DNA of 64,000 bases from Maribacter thermophilus (GTDB lineage Bacteria; Bacteroidota; Bacteroidia; Flavobacteriales; Flavobacteriaceae). The notes beneath the pieces were generated by a model. That model saw only the letters and a program-made list of their open reading frames with translations. It did no database searches and was not told where the DNA came from. Below, piece after piece: positions 1 to 7,731 of this stretch (its first letter is position 1; the number at the start of each line of letters is the position of its first letter). Location: contig NZ_LDAS01000001.1 of assembly GCF_001020565.1 (NCBI RefSeq), positions 3,496,520 to 3,560,519 on the forward strand, given 5' to 3'. Position numbers and translations under genes: made by a program.

Positions 1-740
1 AAATCGACATTTGGGGTTACACCTGCGGTTAAGCCTACTACATTGCATGGTATAGTGTCTCCCTTGTCCGTAACAACGGCTTTGGCCTGCCCGTTTTCAT
101 CAGCCAATATTTCTTTTAAATTGGTGTTTAATCGAAGATCTATATGGTGTTCGGCAATATGCTCGTTGATCATTTGAGATTCGCCGGCCGGTAAAACGCC
201 ATTCCAAAAACTGGTTTCACGCACTAGAAACGTAACCGGAATTTTTCGGCTTCTCAACATTTCGGCCATTTCTATACCTATAAGTCCACCACCTACGATA
301 ACCGCTCTTTTGCACTGCTTGTTGTTTGGGGCGTATTTCTCTAAGTTATCTAGGTCTTGCTTCGAATATAGACCTTGTACTGCTTTTAGGTCTTGACCGG
401 GCCAACCAAACTTATTGGGTTTGGAACCTGTTGCGATTACTAATTTGTCATAGGCAACGAATGTTCCGTTGGAGAGTTCCACCTTTTTATCGGAAGTATG
501 TACCTTTTGCACAAATCCCTTAACCAAATGGATCCTATTTTTTTTCCAAAACCAGTTTTCGTAAGGTTGTGTATGTTCAAATTTCATATGGCCCATGTAG
601 ACATACATTAGTGCCGTACGGGAGAAAAAGTAATCGGTTTCTGATGATATGACCGTAATTTGTTTGTCGGATAACTTTCTTACGTGTCTTGCCAGAGTAA
701 TGCCAGATATACCATTTCCAATTATTAGAACGTGCTCCAT
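1..740 (-). CDS. FAD-dependent pyridine nucleotide-disulphide oxidoreductase, N-terminal part (cut by window edge)
   Basis: About 246 codons are visible, starting at the ATG complementary to 738-740 and running off the left edge. The protein opens with an FAD-binding Rossmann motif (GNGISG, residues 8-13), has the ATG motif of the flavoprotein fold (VIATGSKPN) and a second, NAD(P)H-binding Rossmann motif (VGGGLIG) about 50 residues later. This is the architecture of nitrite-reductase/rubredoxin-reductase-like FAD oxidoreductases. No redox-active CxxxxC pair is present in the first Rossmann region, so it is not a glutathione- or lipoamide-reductase type. The electron acceptor cannot be inferred because the C-terminus is missing. 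It is transcribed divergently from the gene at 907. Confidence 0.8.
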   Translation of the reverse strand, partial: MEHVLIIGNGISGITLARHVRKLSDKQITVISSETDYFFSRTALMYVYMGHMKFEHTQPYENWFWKKNRIHLVKGFVQKVHTSDKKVELSNGTFVAYDKLVIATGSKPNKFGWPGQDLKAVQGLYSKQDLDNLEKYAPNNKQCKRAVIVGGGLIGIEMAEMLRSRKIPVTFLVRETSFWNGVLPAGESQMINEHIAEHHIDLRLNTNLKEILADENGQAKAVVTDKGDTIPCNVVGLTAGVTPNVD

Positions 741-850
741 AGATTAATTTTAATACATCATGTGTCGATTATAAAGGTAGTTACTTAACAATCATAGTTT
801 ATTTAGAATGATTTTAAATACGTTACCGTTTAATTTTTTTGTTCCTAAAG

Positions 851-858
851 TAGGTTTG
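851..858 (+). promoter_or_regulatory. possible -7 promoter element for the DUF547 gene
   Basis: TAGGTTTG matches the Bacteroidetes -7 consensus TAnnTTTG exactly and lies about 50 bases before the ATG at 907. No TTG sits at the usual 17-23 base distance upstream, so the -33 element is weak or absent. Confidence 0.3.
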
Positions 859-906
859 GAAGGCTATTTGCGACCTAGAATTAAATGGTAACTTAAATTA
901 AAGGGC

Positions 907-1626
907 ATGGTTAAATTTTTATGTAGTAGTATTTGCGTGTTCATGATCGGTTGTATTGTTAGGGGGCAAGAACTAACGGACTATATTGACCATGCCGATA
1001 AATTCTTAAAAACACATGTAAAGGACGGTAGGGTGAAGTATGCCGACATTAAAAAAGATCCTAGGGAGTTACTAAACTTATTGGAAATGGCAAGTGTAAT
1101 TTCTGTTTCAAAATCGGAGAAGTACAATTATCAGGCATTCTGGATCAATACCTATAACTTATTGGTTATTGATGGTATTGTAAAAAATTACCCTCTAAAA
1201 TCCCCTTTGGACGTTCCTGGTTTTTTTGATAAGATAATATATAATGCGGGAGGAACATACTTTACCTTGAACGATATAGAAAACACAATGCTTAGAGACA
1301 ATTTTCCGGACGAAGCAAGATTTCATTTTGTTCTGGTATGTGCCGGGTTGGGTTGCCCACCTATAAAGAGTGGGGCGTACAAGCCATTATTATTAAAAGA
1401 ACAATTGCAAGAACAAACGGTAAAGGCGCTCAATGACCCCAATTTTATAAAAGTGGATAATAACCAAGTGCAGGTATCACAAATTTTTGAATGGTACCAT
1501 GATGATTTTGTTAAAAACGCCTTTTCTTTAAAAGACTTTATCAATCTCTATAGAAAAGAACAGCTTCCAGAAAATAGCGTACTGTCTTACTATACGTACG
1601 ATTGGAGTCTAAACGAACTGCATTGA
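907..1626 (+). CDS. secreted DUF547 domain protein
   Basis: A 239-residue protein with an N-terminal hydrophobic segment (residues 1-20) suggesting export, followed by a DUF547 domain. The domain is recognised from FWINTYN (78-84), the LDVPGFFDK segment (101-109) and CAGLGCPP (145-152), which is the conserved cysteine-containing core of DUF547. DUF547 proteins are widespread in bacteria and plants and have no established biochemical function; the conserved Cys/His residues have led to suggestions of an enzymatic role, which I cannot confirm. It stands alone between a divergent oxidoreductase and a same-strand glycosidase 97 bases downstream. Confidence 0.8.
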   Translation: MVKFLCSSICVFMIGCIVRGQELTDYIDHADKFLKTHVKDGRVKYADIKKDPRELLNLLEMASVISVSKSEKYNYQAFWINTYNLLVIDGIVKNYPLKSPLDVPGFFDKIIYNAGGTYFTLNDIENTMLRDNFPDEARFHFVLVCAGLGCPPIKSGAYKPLLLKEQLQEQTVKALNDPNFIKVDNNQVQVSQIFEWYHDDFVKNAFSLKDFINLYRKEQLPENSVLSYYTYDWSLNELH

Positions 1627-1723
1627 ACCTTTATGTCTTGTGGCAAGTTTAACATAGTATTCTCTTTTTTGTCGTAAAAAGGCATTTGAAAAAAGGCTAT
1701 TTTAGAAGGCATAATGTTTTAGT

Positions 1724-2731
1724 ATGAAAAGGTTAGGACTTCTTTTTTTATGCTGTATCCAATTTTGTTGTTCAGGAAAGGCACAGAAAAAAATAAACGG
1801 GGTAAGTTTTGTGGCATCAAGAGAAGAAGTGGCACAGTCCCATGTAGATGAGATTATAAAGATAAATGCGAACAGTGCCGCCGTTATGCCCTTTGGTTTT
1901 ATAAGAGACCTAGATTCCCCAGAAATCATTTTTGATACAGAACGGCAGTGGTTTGGAGAAACAAGAAAGGGTGCCGAACAGTATATAAAAATGCTTCAGA
2001 AAAATGGAGTAAATGTGATGTTAAAGCCTCAAATATGGATAGGTCATGGTCAATTCACAGGTGCTATAAAAATAGAATCGGAAGAAAGTTGGAGGCAATT
2101 GGAGTCTTCATATAGCAAATTTATATTGAGTTATGCGGAGCTTGCCCATGAAACGGCAGTGCCCATTTTTTGTATTGGTACCGAATTGGAAACCTTTATT
2201 GCCAATAGACCTGAATATTGGCAATCGTTGATAAAAAAGATTCGAAAGATGTATAAAGGAAAATTAACCTATGCCTCTAACTGGGACGAGTTCGGAAAAA
2301 CACCGTTCTGGAAAGAACTGGATTATATTGGTATAGATGCTTATTTTCCTTTATCGGAGTCAAAAACACCCTCTGTTAATGAGTTGAAAGAGGGTTGGCA
2401 ACCGTGGAAAAAGAAGATTATAGCGATTTCTACAAAGTTTGAAAGGCCGGTTTTGTTTACCGAATACGGTTATCGCAGTATGGACTATACGGCGAAAAAA
2501 CCGTGGTTGGTAGATAGGAAAGAGGAAGGGGTTAACCTAAAAGGGCAGACCAATGCCAAAAAGGCGATTTTCGAAGAATTTTGGGGCGAAGAATGGTTTG
2601 CTGGTGGTTATGTGTGGAAATGGTTCATAAAACATGAGAAGTCCGGTGGTGCTTCCGATAATAGGTTTACGCCCCAGAACAAACCGGCACAACAGGTAAT
2701 ACAGGAACATTATGGTTCTTACATGAATTAA
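1724..2731 (+). CDS. secreted GH113-like glycoside hydrolase (candidate beta-mannanase)
   Basis: A 335-residue single-domain TIM-barrel-like protein with an N-terminal export signal (a Cys pair at 15-16 could act as a lipoprotein site, but the lipobox is poor). The fold pattern resembles glycoside hydrolase family 113: MLKPQIWIGHGQ (99-110), then IGTELETF (151-158) holding the likely acid/base glutamate E154, and FTEYGY (245-250) holding the likely nucleophile E247. These match the two catalytic-Glu strands (beta4 and beta7) of clan GH-A enzymes. GH113 enzymes characterised elsewhere cleave beta-1,4-mannan; the substrate here is inferred only from family. No polysaccharide-utilisation partners (SusC/SusD) lie nearby. 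Confidence 0.7.
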   Translation: MKRLGLLFLCCIQFCCSGKAQKKINGVSFVASREEVAQSHVDEIIKINANSAAVMPFGFIRDLDSPEIIFDTERQWFGETRKGAEQYIKMLQKNGVNVMLKPQIWIGHGQFTGAIKIESEESWRQLESSYSKFILSYAELAHETAVPIFCIGTELETFIANRPEYWQSLIKKIRKMYKGKLTYASNWDEFGKTPFWKELDYIGIDAYFPLSESKTPSVNELKEGWQPWKKKIIAISTKFERPVLFTEYGYRSMDYTAKKPWLVDRKEEGVNLKGQTNAKKAIFEEFWGEEWFAGGYVWKWFIKHEKSGGASDNRFTPQNKPAQQVIQEHYGSYMN

Positions 2732-2778
2732 TATGGTCGTATTTGGTCGTTGCCATTTGTTTAAAGTGTGGTTTCTTT

Positions 2779-2810
2779 TTTGTTGACGATATAATTTTTG
2801 GTAATATTTG
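2779..2810 (+). promoter_or_regulatory. possible promoter for the LysM-amidase paralogue pair
   Basis: TTTG at 2779-2782 is followed after 19 bases by TAATATTTG (2802-2810), one base longer than the TAnnTTTG consensus. The ATG at 2829 lies 18 bases downstream. The spacing is right but the -7 element is imperfect. Confidence 0.4.
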
Positions 2811-2828
2811 TATAAGGAACACTATACT

Positions 2829-3776
2829 ATGTACATTAAAATTTTTCGCCACCCTTTTTTTATTTTTCTATTTGTTTTAAACTCCATTTCTGCCCAATTT
2901 TCTAATGATACTATTGTGGCCGAAAAAGGAGACGGTATTTTCTCTATCCTGAGGAAATCTGGTATGGACCCCGTAAAGTATTACGAAAAATTCTTGCTGC
3001 TAAACGAAGACAATATTAAAAATGGTAGTGAATTGATTGTTGGTAAAAAGTACTTATTGCCTTCCGCCCCAGATTCGTTCAAAAATATGGGTATAAAAAT
3101 ATCGGTCAATAACTTGCAAGAAGAGCCAATATTCGATAAAAACAGGCTAATGTTGATGAAAGTTAAGGACAGTAGCTTAAAAAACACAGTTTATTACTTG
3201 GTAAACTCTAGTAAAAGAGAGGGTGAAGATAGTTTTGAGGGTCTGGTGCAACATTTGTCAAAAGATCTGTTAGAGAGAGGGGCAAGGGTATATGTGTTAG
3301 AGAACGATCCTTTAGAAGAAAGTATTGAAGGGGATAGTATGGACCCTAATAGTAAAAAGACCATGTATGGGGAGTATTCCAGCATCGTAAATAAAAAATA
3401 TATAAAGCATAATGGTAGTTATCAGCGCTTGTTGTTGTTCGAAGATCAACTTAAAAATGAAAAGAACATGAACGTTTCGGTGCACTATTTCAATGAAAGC
3501 GAACAAGGGGAGAAACTGGCCAAGAACCTTCAAAAGGTGATAAGAAAAAATGCCATGAAAAGTTCGGAGGCCAAAGACGGCATCTCTTCTTTTAATGATG
3601 GGGTACGTGTTTTTTTTGCTAAGAATGTACTTCCTCCGGTTATAACTTTAGGTTTTAAAGAGTCTTCTAACCCGTCTGAAAAGGGCATTAAGGTAAAGAC
3701 CGACAAGAAGTCGTTGGTAGATATTTTAAAAGATGGTATTCTGCAAGACCATGCGAGTTTAAATTTTGAAAAATAA
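2829..3776 (+). CDS. LysM-like protein with degenerate amidase domain (probable pseudoenzyme)
   Basis: A 315-residue exported protein. I chose the ATG at 2829 over an upstream in-frame TTG at 2808 because it begins a clean signal peptide ending near SAQ (residues 21-23). Residues 29-78 form a LysM-like domain (AEKGDGI...). The rest aligns along its length with the amidase encoded immediately downstream, but the zinc-binding and catalytic positions are gone: the SGHGG loop is replaced by NSSKR (126-130), the VTHVD histidine by LFEDQ (203-207), and the FIEIGN glutamate by VITLG (271-275). It is intact, with no frameshift, so it is likely a non-catalytic paralogue rather than a decaying gene. 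Confidence 0.75.
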   Translation: MYIKIFRHPFFIFLFVLNSISAQFSNDTIVAEKGDGIFSILRKSGMDPVKYYEKFLLLNEDNIKNGSELIVGKKYLLPSAPDSFKNMGIKISVNNLQEEPIFDKNRLMLMKVKDSSLKNTVYYLVNSSKREGEDSFEGLVQHLSKDLLERGARVYVLENDPLEESIEGDSMDPNSKKTMYGEYSSIVNKKYIKHNGSYQRLLLFEDQLKNEKNMNVSVHYFNESEQGEKLAKNLQKVIRKNAMKSSEAKDGISSFNDGVRVFFAKNVLPPVITLGFKESSNPSEKGIKVKTDKKSLVDILKDGILQDHASLNFEK

Positions 3777-3827
3777 TATATTTTTTGCCCTTTTGTTCGG
3801 CATGAACTTTGTTTTCAATTTTTTGTG

Positions 3828-4862
3828 ATGTATAAACTTTTTATAATTTGTTTTTTGTGTTTAGGGCAGATCCATGTGGTATGCTCTCAAGATACATTGG
3901 CTACCGTAACGGCAGAAAAGGGAGACGGTATTTTATCGCTGTTAAGAAAACATGGTGTGGACCCTTACCAATATTATGATGAGTTTGTAAATGTTAATAT
4001 AGATAACCTTAGAGATAGTGTCCACCTGTACGAAGGGCAAACCTATGCGATTCCGAAAGTAACATTGGATACCGTGCCCATTGAAAGTTCTTTGCAAGAA
4101 CAGTCTAAGGAAATAAAGAAAATAGAAGGCAAGACCTATGATATTTTTGGAGAGGACCATAAGACGGTCTTACCAAAAAGTGAGCGGTTAAAAGAGGCCG
4201 TTTATTATCTGGTTTCGGGTCACGGAGGTCCCGACCCCGGTGCTATGGCAGTGTATAAAGGTAAACCTATTGCCGAAGACGAGTACGCCTATGATATAAC
4301 GTTGCGTTTGGCAAAAGAGCTGTTGGCCCATGGTGCTAAGGTATACATCATTATAAGGGATGAAAACGATGGTATCCGAGAAGAACGGATTTTGGATTTG
4401 GATAACGATGAGGTTGCTTACCCTGACAAGACCATACCCTTAAACCAATTGGCCAGATTGCGACAAAGGGTAGATATCGTTAATAATCTTTATAAAAAGA
4501 ACAAAGGAGCTTACCAACGGTTGATCGTAACCCATGTAGATAGTAGAAGCAAGGGGCAAAATATAGATGTGTTTTTCTACCACCACGAAAAAAGTAAAAA
4601 TGGAAAACGGTTGGCCGAGAACATTCACAAGACCTTTCAGTCCAAATATAAAAAGTATCAGCCCAACCGGACCTATTCGGGTACTTTTGAAGATCGTACC
4701 TCTTTGTACTTGGTTAAAAAAACACATCCTGCCATGACCTTTATAGAAATAGGCAACATACGCAACAAGAAAGATCAACGCAGAATTTTGGAACCTGACA
4801 ATAGGCAGGCATTGGCCAAATGGATATCTGAAGGGGTAATACTGGATTATGAAGAAAGGTAG
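3828..4862 (+). CDS. LysM-like domain N-acetylmuramoyl-L-alanine amidase (amidase_3 type)
   Basis: A 344-residue exported zinc amidase predicted to cleave the bond between MurNAc and the stem peptide in peptidoglycan. The ATG at 3828 directly follows an in-frame GTG at 3825 and is preferred. A signal peptide (1-21) is followed by a LysM-like segment (28-77) and an amidase_3 domain. Candidate zinc ligands are H132 in SGHGG, E150 or E152, and H236 in VTHVD; the catalytic glutamate is E307 in FIEIGN. The motifs deviate from the textbook amidase_3 set (THVDS in place of SIHAN) but all key residues are present. It is a tandem duplicate of the preceding gene, 51 bases away. Confidence 0.8.
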   Translation: MYKLFIICFLCLGQIHVVCSQDTLATVTAEKGDGILSLLRKHGVDPYQYYDEFVNVNIDNLRDSVHLYEGQTYAIPKVTLDTVPIESSLQEQSKEIKKIEGKTYDIFGEDHKTVLPKSERLKEAVYYLVSGHGGPDPGAMAVYKGKPIAEDEYAYDITLRLAKELLAHGAKVYIIIRDENDGIREERILDLDNDEVAYPDKTIPLNQLARLRQRVDIVNNLYKKNKGAYQRLIVTHVDSRSKGQNIDVFFYHHEKSKNGKRLAENIHKTFQSKYKKYQPNRTYSGTFEDRTSLYLVKKTHPAMTFIEIGNIRNKKDQRRILEPDNRQALAKWISEGVILDYEER

Positions 4863-4863
4863 G

Positions 4864-5556
4864 TTAAAGGGCGATATGCTTTTTGTAATAGTTGAACAAG
4901 GTTTGTGGTCCACTGCCCAAATAATACTTTAGGTGTATCATTGCAAAATGGTACTGTAACCTTACATTTCCGTGCTTTTTATATCTTCTAGTGGAAGTTT
5001 CGATAAAGTCGTCTATGACCTTGAAAGAGGTCACTTTATAGATACGTCGAATAAACTCATTGTCCTCATAAATTACGAACTCCTCATTAAATCCTTTCAA
5101 TTTTTTAAAAAGTTCTTTTGTTATGAACAAGGACTGGTCTCCACCACGGCATATAGGTTGGTTGATCTTTGTGAACCAAGCAAAGAACCCTAGAAAATAG
5201 CTTTGGGTGTCAAATTTAAGCCGGAAGCATCCTGTTTTATACCCTTCATTATAAGATTGAACGATCTTTTGGTCAAAACCCAAAGGAGGAAGGCTGTCAA
5301 CATGTAAAAAATAAAGAATTTCACCCGTAGCTTTTTGGGTGCCTATATTCATTTGTTTGGCCCTGCCCGAGGGGCATGATATTGTTTTGACACCAAACTT
5401 TTTGGCAATGGACAAAGTGTTGTCGGTACTGCCACCATCCACTACCAATATTTCCTTTATTTGGTTTGAGGTTGAATGTTTCAAGATGGTTCTAAGTAGC
5501 TTTTCAATGTATGCTTCTTCATTTAGTACGGGGATAATAATGCTAATGCTGGCCAT
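4864..5556 (-). CDS. GT2 glycosyltransferase, TIGR04283 family (rSAM/selenodomain-associated transferase 2)
   Basis: A 230-residue cytoplasmic GT-A glycosyltransferase. I take the ATG at 5556, which starts right at the family's first beta strand (ISIIIPVLNEE), over an upstream TTG at 5589. Visible features are the nucleotide-binding VVDGGSTD (38-45), the CPSGRAKQMN segment (61-70) and the HVDS metal-site equivalent (85-88), typical of TIGR04283, a family named for co-occurrence with radical-SAM/selenodomain proteins. It is the last gene of a leftward set with the PNP, the DUF2064 transferase and perhaps the rhodanese. The sugar donor and acceptor are unknown. Its stop is one base from the stop of the convergent amidase. 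Confidence 0.8.
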   Translation of the reverse strand: MASISIIIPVLNEEAYIEKLLRTILKHSTSNQIKEILVVDGGSTDNTLSIAKKFGVKTISCPSGRAKQMNIGTQKATGEILYFLHVDSLPPLGFDQKIVQSYNEGYKTGCFRLKFDTQSYFLGFFAWFTKINQPICRGGDQSLFITKELFKKLKGFNEEFVIYEDNEFIRRIYKVTSFKVIDDFIETSTRRYKKHGNVRLQYHFAMIHLKYYLGSGPQTLFNYYKKHIAL

Positions 5557-5596
5557 TGAAAAACTACTAGAACCTATTGTTGTTACCAATATTGAT

Positions 5597-6412
5597 TTAT
5601 ATCTGTTTTATCAATTCTTTGAACAATTTTACCATTTTTGGTTCTGTTTTCTCTGCAATGGAGATAATTTCGTTAATATCTACCGGCTTAAGATTGGCCG
5701 GGTCGCACTCGTCCGTTAAAACGGATACCGCTATCATGGGAAGGTTCAGGTGATTTGCCACAATTACTTCGGGTACGGTGCTCATTCCTACCGCATCTGC
5801 ACCCAATATCTTTAGCATACGGTATTCAGCTTTTGTTTCTAATTGTGGCCCTACGACAGAGGCATAGATTCCCGATTTTAATGAAATGCCATTATCTTTA
5901 GCTATCTCAATAAGCTTGTTTCTCATGTTTTGGTCGTAAGGCTCCGACATGTCTACAAACCGCTCACCAAATTCGGAGACATTTTTAAATGCCAATGGAG
6001 ACCCACCTTGAAGGTTAATGTGGTCCTCTATCAACATCATATCACCTTTTTTAAAATTGGTGTTGATGGCCCCTGCGGCGTTGGATATGAATAATTTGGT
6101 AATGCCCAGCATGTGCATTACTCTAATGGGGTAGGTAATATCTAGAAAATCGTATCCTTCGTACAAATGAAAACGGCCCTGCATTACCACCACCTTTTTG
6201 TCCTCTATGGTACCGAAGACCAATTTACCGGTGTGAAATTCTACCGTGGCCAATGGAAAGAAAGGAATATGGTTGTAATATGCATCTATGGGGTTTTTGA
6301 TTTCGTCTACCAATCTCCCCAGGCCGGTGCCAAGTACAATTCCTATTTCAGGTTTATCAAATCCTTTTGATACTAAATATGCTACTGATTCTTCAAGTTG
6401 TTCTTTTATCAT
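5597..6412 (-). CDS. purine nucleoside phosphorylase, class I trimeric type
   Basis: A 271-residue enzyme that splits purine nucleosides with phosphate into base and (deoxy)ribose-1-phosphate. Motifs in order: VLGTGLG (26-32, phosphate loop), GRFHLYEGY (79-87), SNAAGA (110-115), GPQLETKAEY (188-197) with the base-binding glutamate E192, and GMSTVPE (209-215). The position equal to human PNP Asn243 is Asp234 (VLTDECDP), the residue found in methylthioadenosine phosphorylases, so an adenine-type substrate is plausible. The start codon overlaps the stop of the upstream transferase (ATGA), implying translational coupling. The neighbourhood suggests a role beside the two selenodomain-associated transferases rather than, or in addition to, general purine salvage. 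Confidence 0.9.
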   Translation of the reverse strand: MIKEQLEESVAYLVSKGFDKPEIGIVLGTGLGRLVDEIKNPIDAYYNHIPFFPLATVEFHTGKLVFGTIEDKKVVVMQGRFHLYEGYDFLDITYPIRVMHMLGITKLFISNAAGAINTNFKKGDMMLIEDHINLQGGSPLAFKNVSEFGERFVDMSEPYDQNMRNKLIEIAKDNGISLKSGIYASVVGPQLETKAEYRMLKILGADAVGMSTVPEVIVANHLNLPMIAVSVLTDECDPANLKPVDINEIISIAEKTEPKMVKLFKELIKQI

Positions 6413-7086
6413 TTTGTTATATGTTTTAAAAAAGGAGCAAAAACGGGTACGTCTTTGATGTCCTCATAATAATCTATATCGTTTCTAGTTTCCAATAACT
6501 CCGTCTTTTCGTTTTTTAGGTCGGCAAGAGTGTCTTTTAGCACACTGTCGGTGCCCCAATTTTTGTTTTCAAAAAGCTCGGGCTTTAATTTCTTCATGCC
6601 AAGTAAATAATACCCGCCATCTTCTGCGGGGCCTATTACAAAATCGTTTTGGGTGAGCTGTTTAAAGGCGTTTTCCAAATCCTCTTGATCTAGGTCGTAC
6701 ATGTCGCTGCCAATAATAATGATTTTTTCAAATCCTCTTTCAAAACCATCCTTAAAAGCATTGGCCATACGTTGGCCTAGATCTTTGCCCTGTTGTACTT
6801 TCTTGTCGTATATGGTATTTTTCCAAATATCGTTCTCCCAAATTTCTTCAGAATAATATACTGTTTTCTCAGCATAGAGTTTTGAGGTTATACTGACCGT
6901 ATGCTCTAACAGAAATTTGTAGATGTTCAGGGCACATTCATCACCAACGGTTGCCGCCAAACGTCTTTTCCCTTTACCCAATTCTGGGTTTCGGGTAAAG
7001 ATGAGCAATAGGTTTTTAGAACTTGCCAATGTAAAATCTATCGTTTTTTCGTCTTTTTCTGTCTTATTGGTCTGTAATATTCCCAA
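6409..7086 (-). CDS. DUF2064 / TIGR04282 transferase (rSAM/selenodomain-associated transferase 1)
   Basis: About 225 residues with a nucleotidyl/glycosyl-transferase-like Rossmann fold. Key segments are LLLIFTRNPELGKGKRRLA (26-44), the acidic IGSDMYDL (125-132) and GPAEDGGYYLLG (152-163), which together define the DUF2064/TIGR04282 family. No in-frame ATG precedes the domain: the frame is closed by TAA at 7099-7101, so the start is the TTG at 7086 or a second TTG at 7029. The family regularly neighbours TIGR04283 transferases and radical-SAM/selenodomain proteins. The reaction is not established. Its stop overlaps the PNP start by four bases. Confidence 0.8.
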   Translation of the reverse strand: MGILQTNKTEKDEKTIDFTLASSKNLLLIFTRNPELGKGKRRLAATVGDECALNIYKFLLEHTVSITSKLYAEKTVYYSEEIWENDIWKNTIYDKKVQQGKDLGQRMANAFKDGFERGFEKIIIIGSDMYDLDQEDLENAFKQLTQNDFVIGPAEDGGYYLLGMKKLKPELFENKNWGTDSVLKDTLADLKNEKTELLETRNDIDYYEDIKDVPVFAPFLKHITK

Positions 7087-7160
7087 GGTAAAAGAAGTTT
7101 AGTTTATTGTTTCTTGCGAAAGGTTCAATGCTTTTATTGGTCGTATATAATTAGGTGTCC

Positions 7161-7667
7161 TTAATATACTATAATCCCTTTTTTCAAAAATTTGCTCCAA
7201 TGTTTGTTATACGCGTGTACACTATCGGTGGCAACGCCTTTGAGGTTGTAAACCTCCCCGTCTAGATTTTTCCATTCAAAAATACCACCAAAAAGGTTTT
7301 TTACATTGGTGTAGCCCAGTTTTAAGAGTTTTTCTCCAATATGCTCTGAACGCACCCCTATAGAGCAATAAACAACGATGGGCGTTGCCTTGTTCATAAT
7401 AGTATCAAGGACCCTTTGTTCGTCAAATTTTTTGTGCCCCACCCATATGGCCCCTTTTAAATGGCTTACTTCAAATTCTTCCTTTTTTCTGGTGTCCAAT
7501 AGTATTAATAGCCCATTCATTTTTAAATTTTGTGGATACACATAGGGTACCGATTCTTTGTTCCATTTTTTTAGGGTTTTTTCTATACTACGTTGTGCTA
7601 CTGTGGGTTGCGTAAATAGTACTGTGCTAGCTATGAGGTAAATAATGGGTAAAGAAAAACGAAACAT
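7161..7667 (-). CDS. exported rhodanese-like protein
   Basis: A 168-residue single-domain rhodanese homologue with a signal peptide (1-24, ending near VAQ). Visible are LDTRKKEEFEVSHLKGA (57-73, the usual DVR...EY..GHI.GA region) and the active-site loop CSIGVRS (101-107) with the persulfide-accepting cysteine C101. The six-residue loop after the cysteine is the size seen in sulfurtransferases rather than Cdc25-like phosphatases. It would act in the periplasm. It lies 74 bases upstream of the DUF2064 gene on the same strand and may be co-transcribed. Rhodanese domains are often found near rSAM/selenodomain genes, which fits the neighbours. Confidence 0.8.
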   Translation of the reverse strand: MFRFSLPIIYLIASTVLFTQPTVAQRSIEKTLKKWNKESVPYVYPQNLKMNGLLILLDTRKKEEFEVSHLKGAIWVGHKKFDEQRVLDTIMNKATPIVVYCSIGVRSEHIGEKLLKLGYTNVKNLFGGIFEWKNLDGEVYNLKGVATDSVHAYNKHWSKFLKKGIIVY

Positions 7668-7731
7668 AGGTGTAAATGTAGTATTTTTAAAGAGGAAGCT
7701 CTTTATGTAAAACCTTGATAAAAGTTATAAA

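Noticed and set aside
326-523. 65-codon plus-strand frame near the left edge
   Set aside because: It lies opposite the partial FAD oxidoreductase, whose Rossmann motifs are read on the minus strand.
4440-4913. 157-codon minus-strand frame opposite the amidase
   Set aside because: Antisense shadow of a gene with clear catalytic motifs; low-complexity Phe/Ile-rich product.
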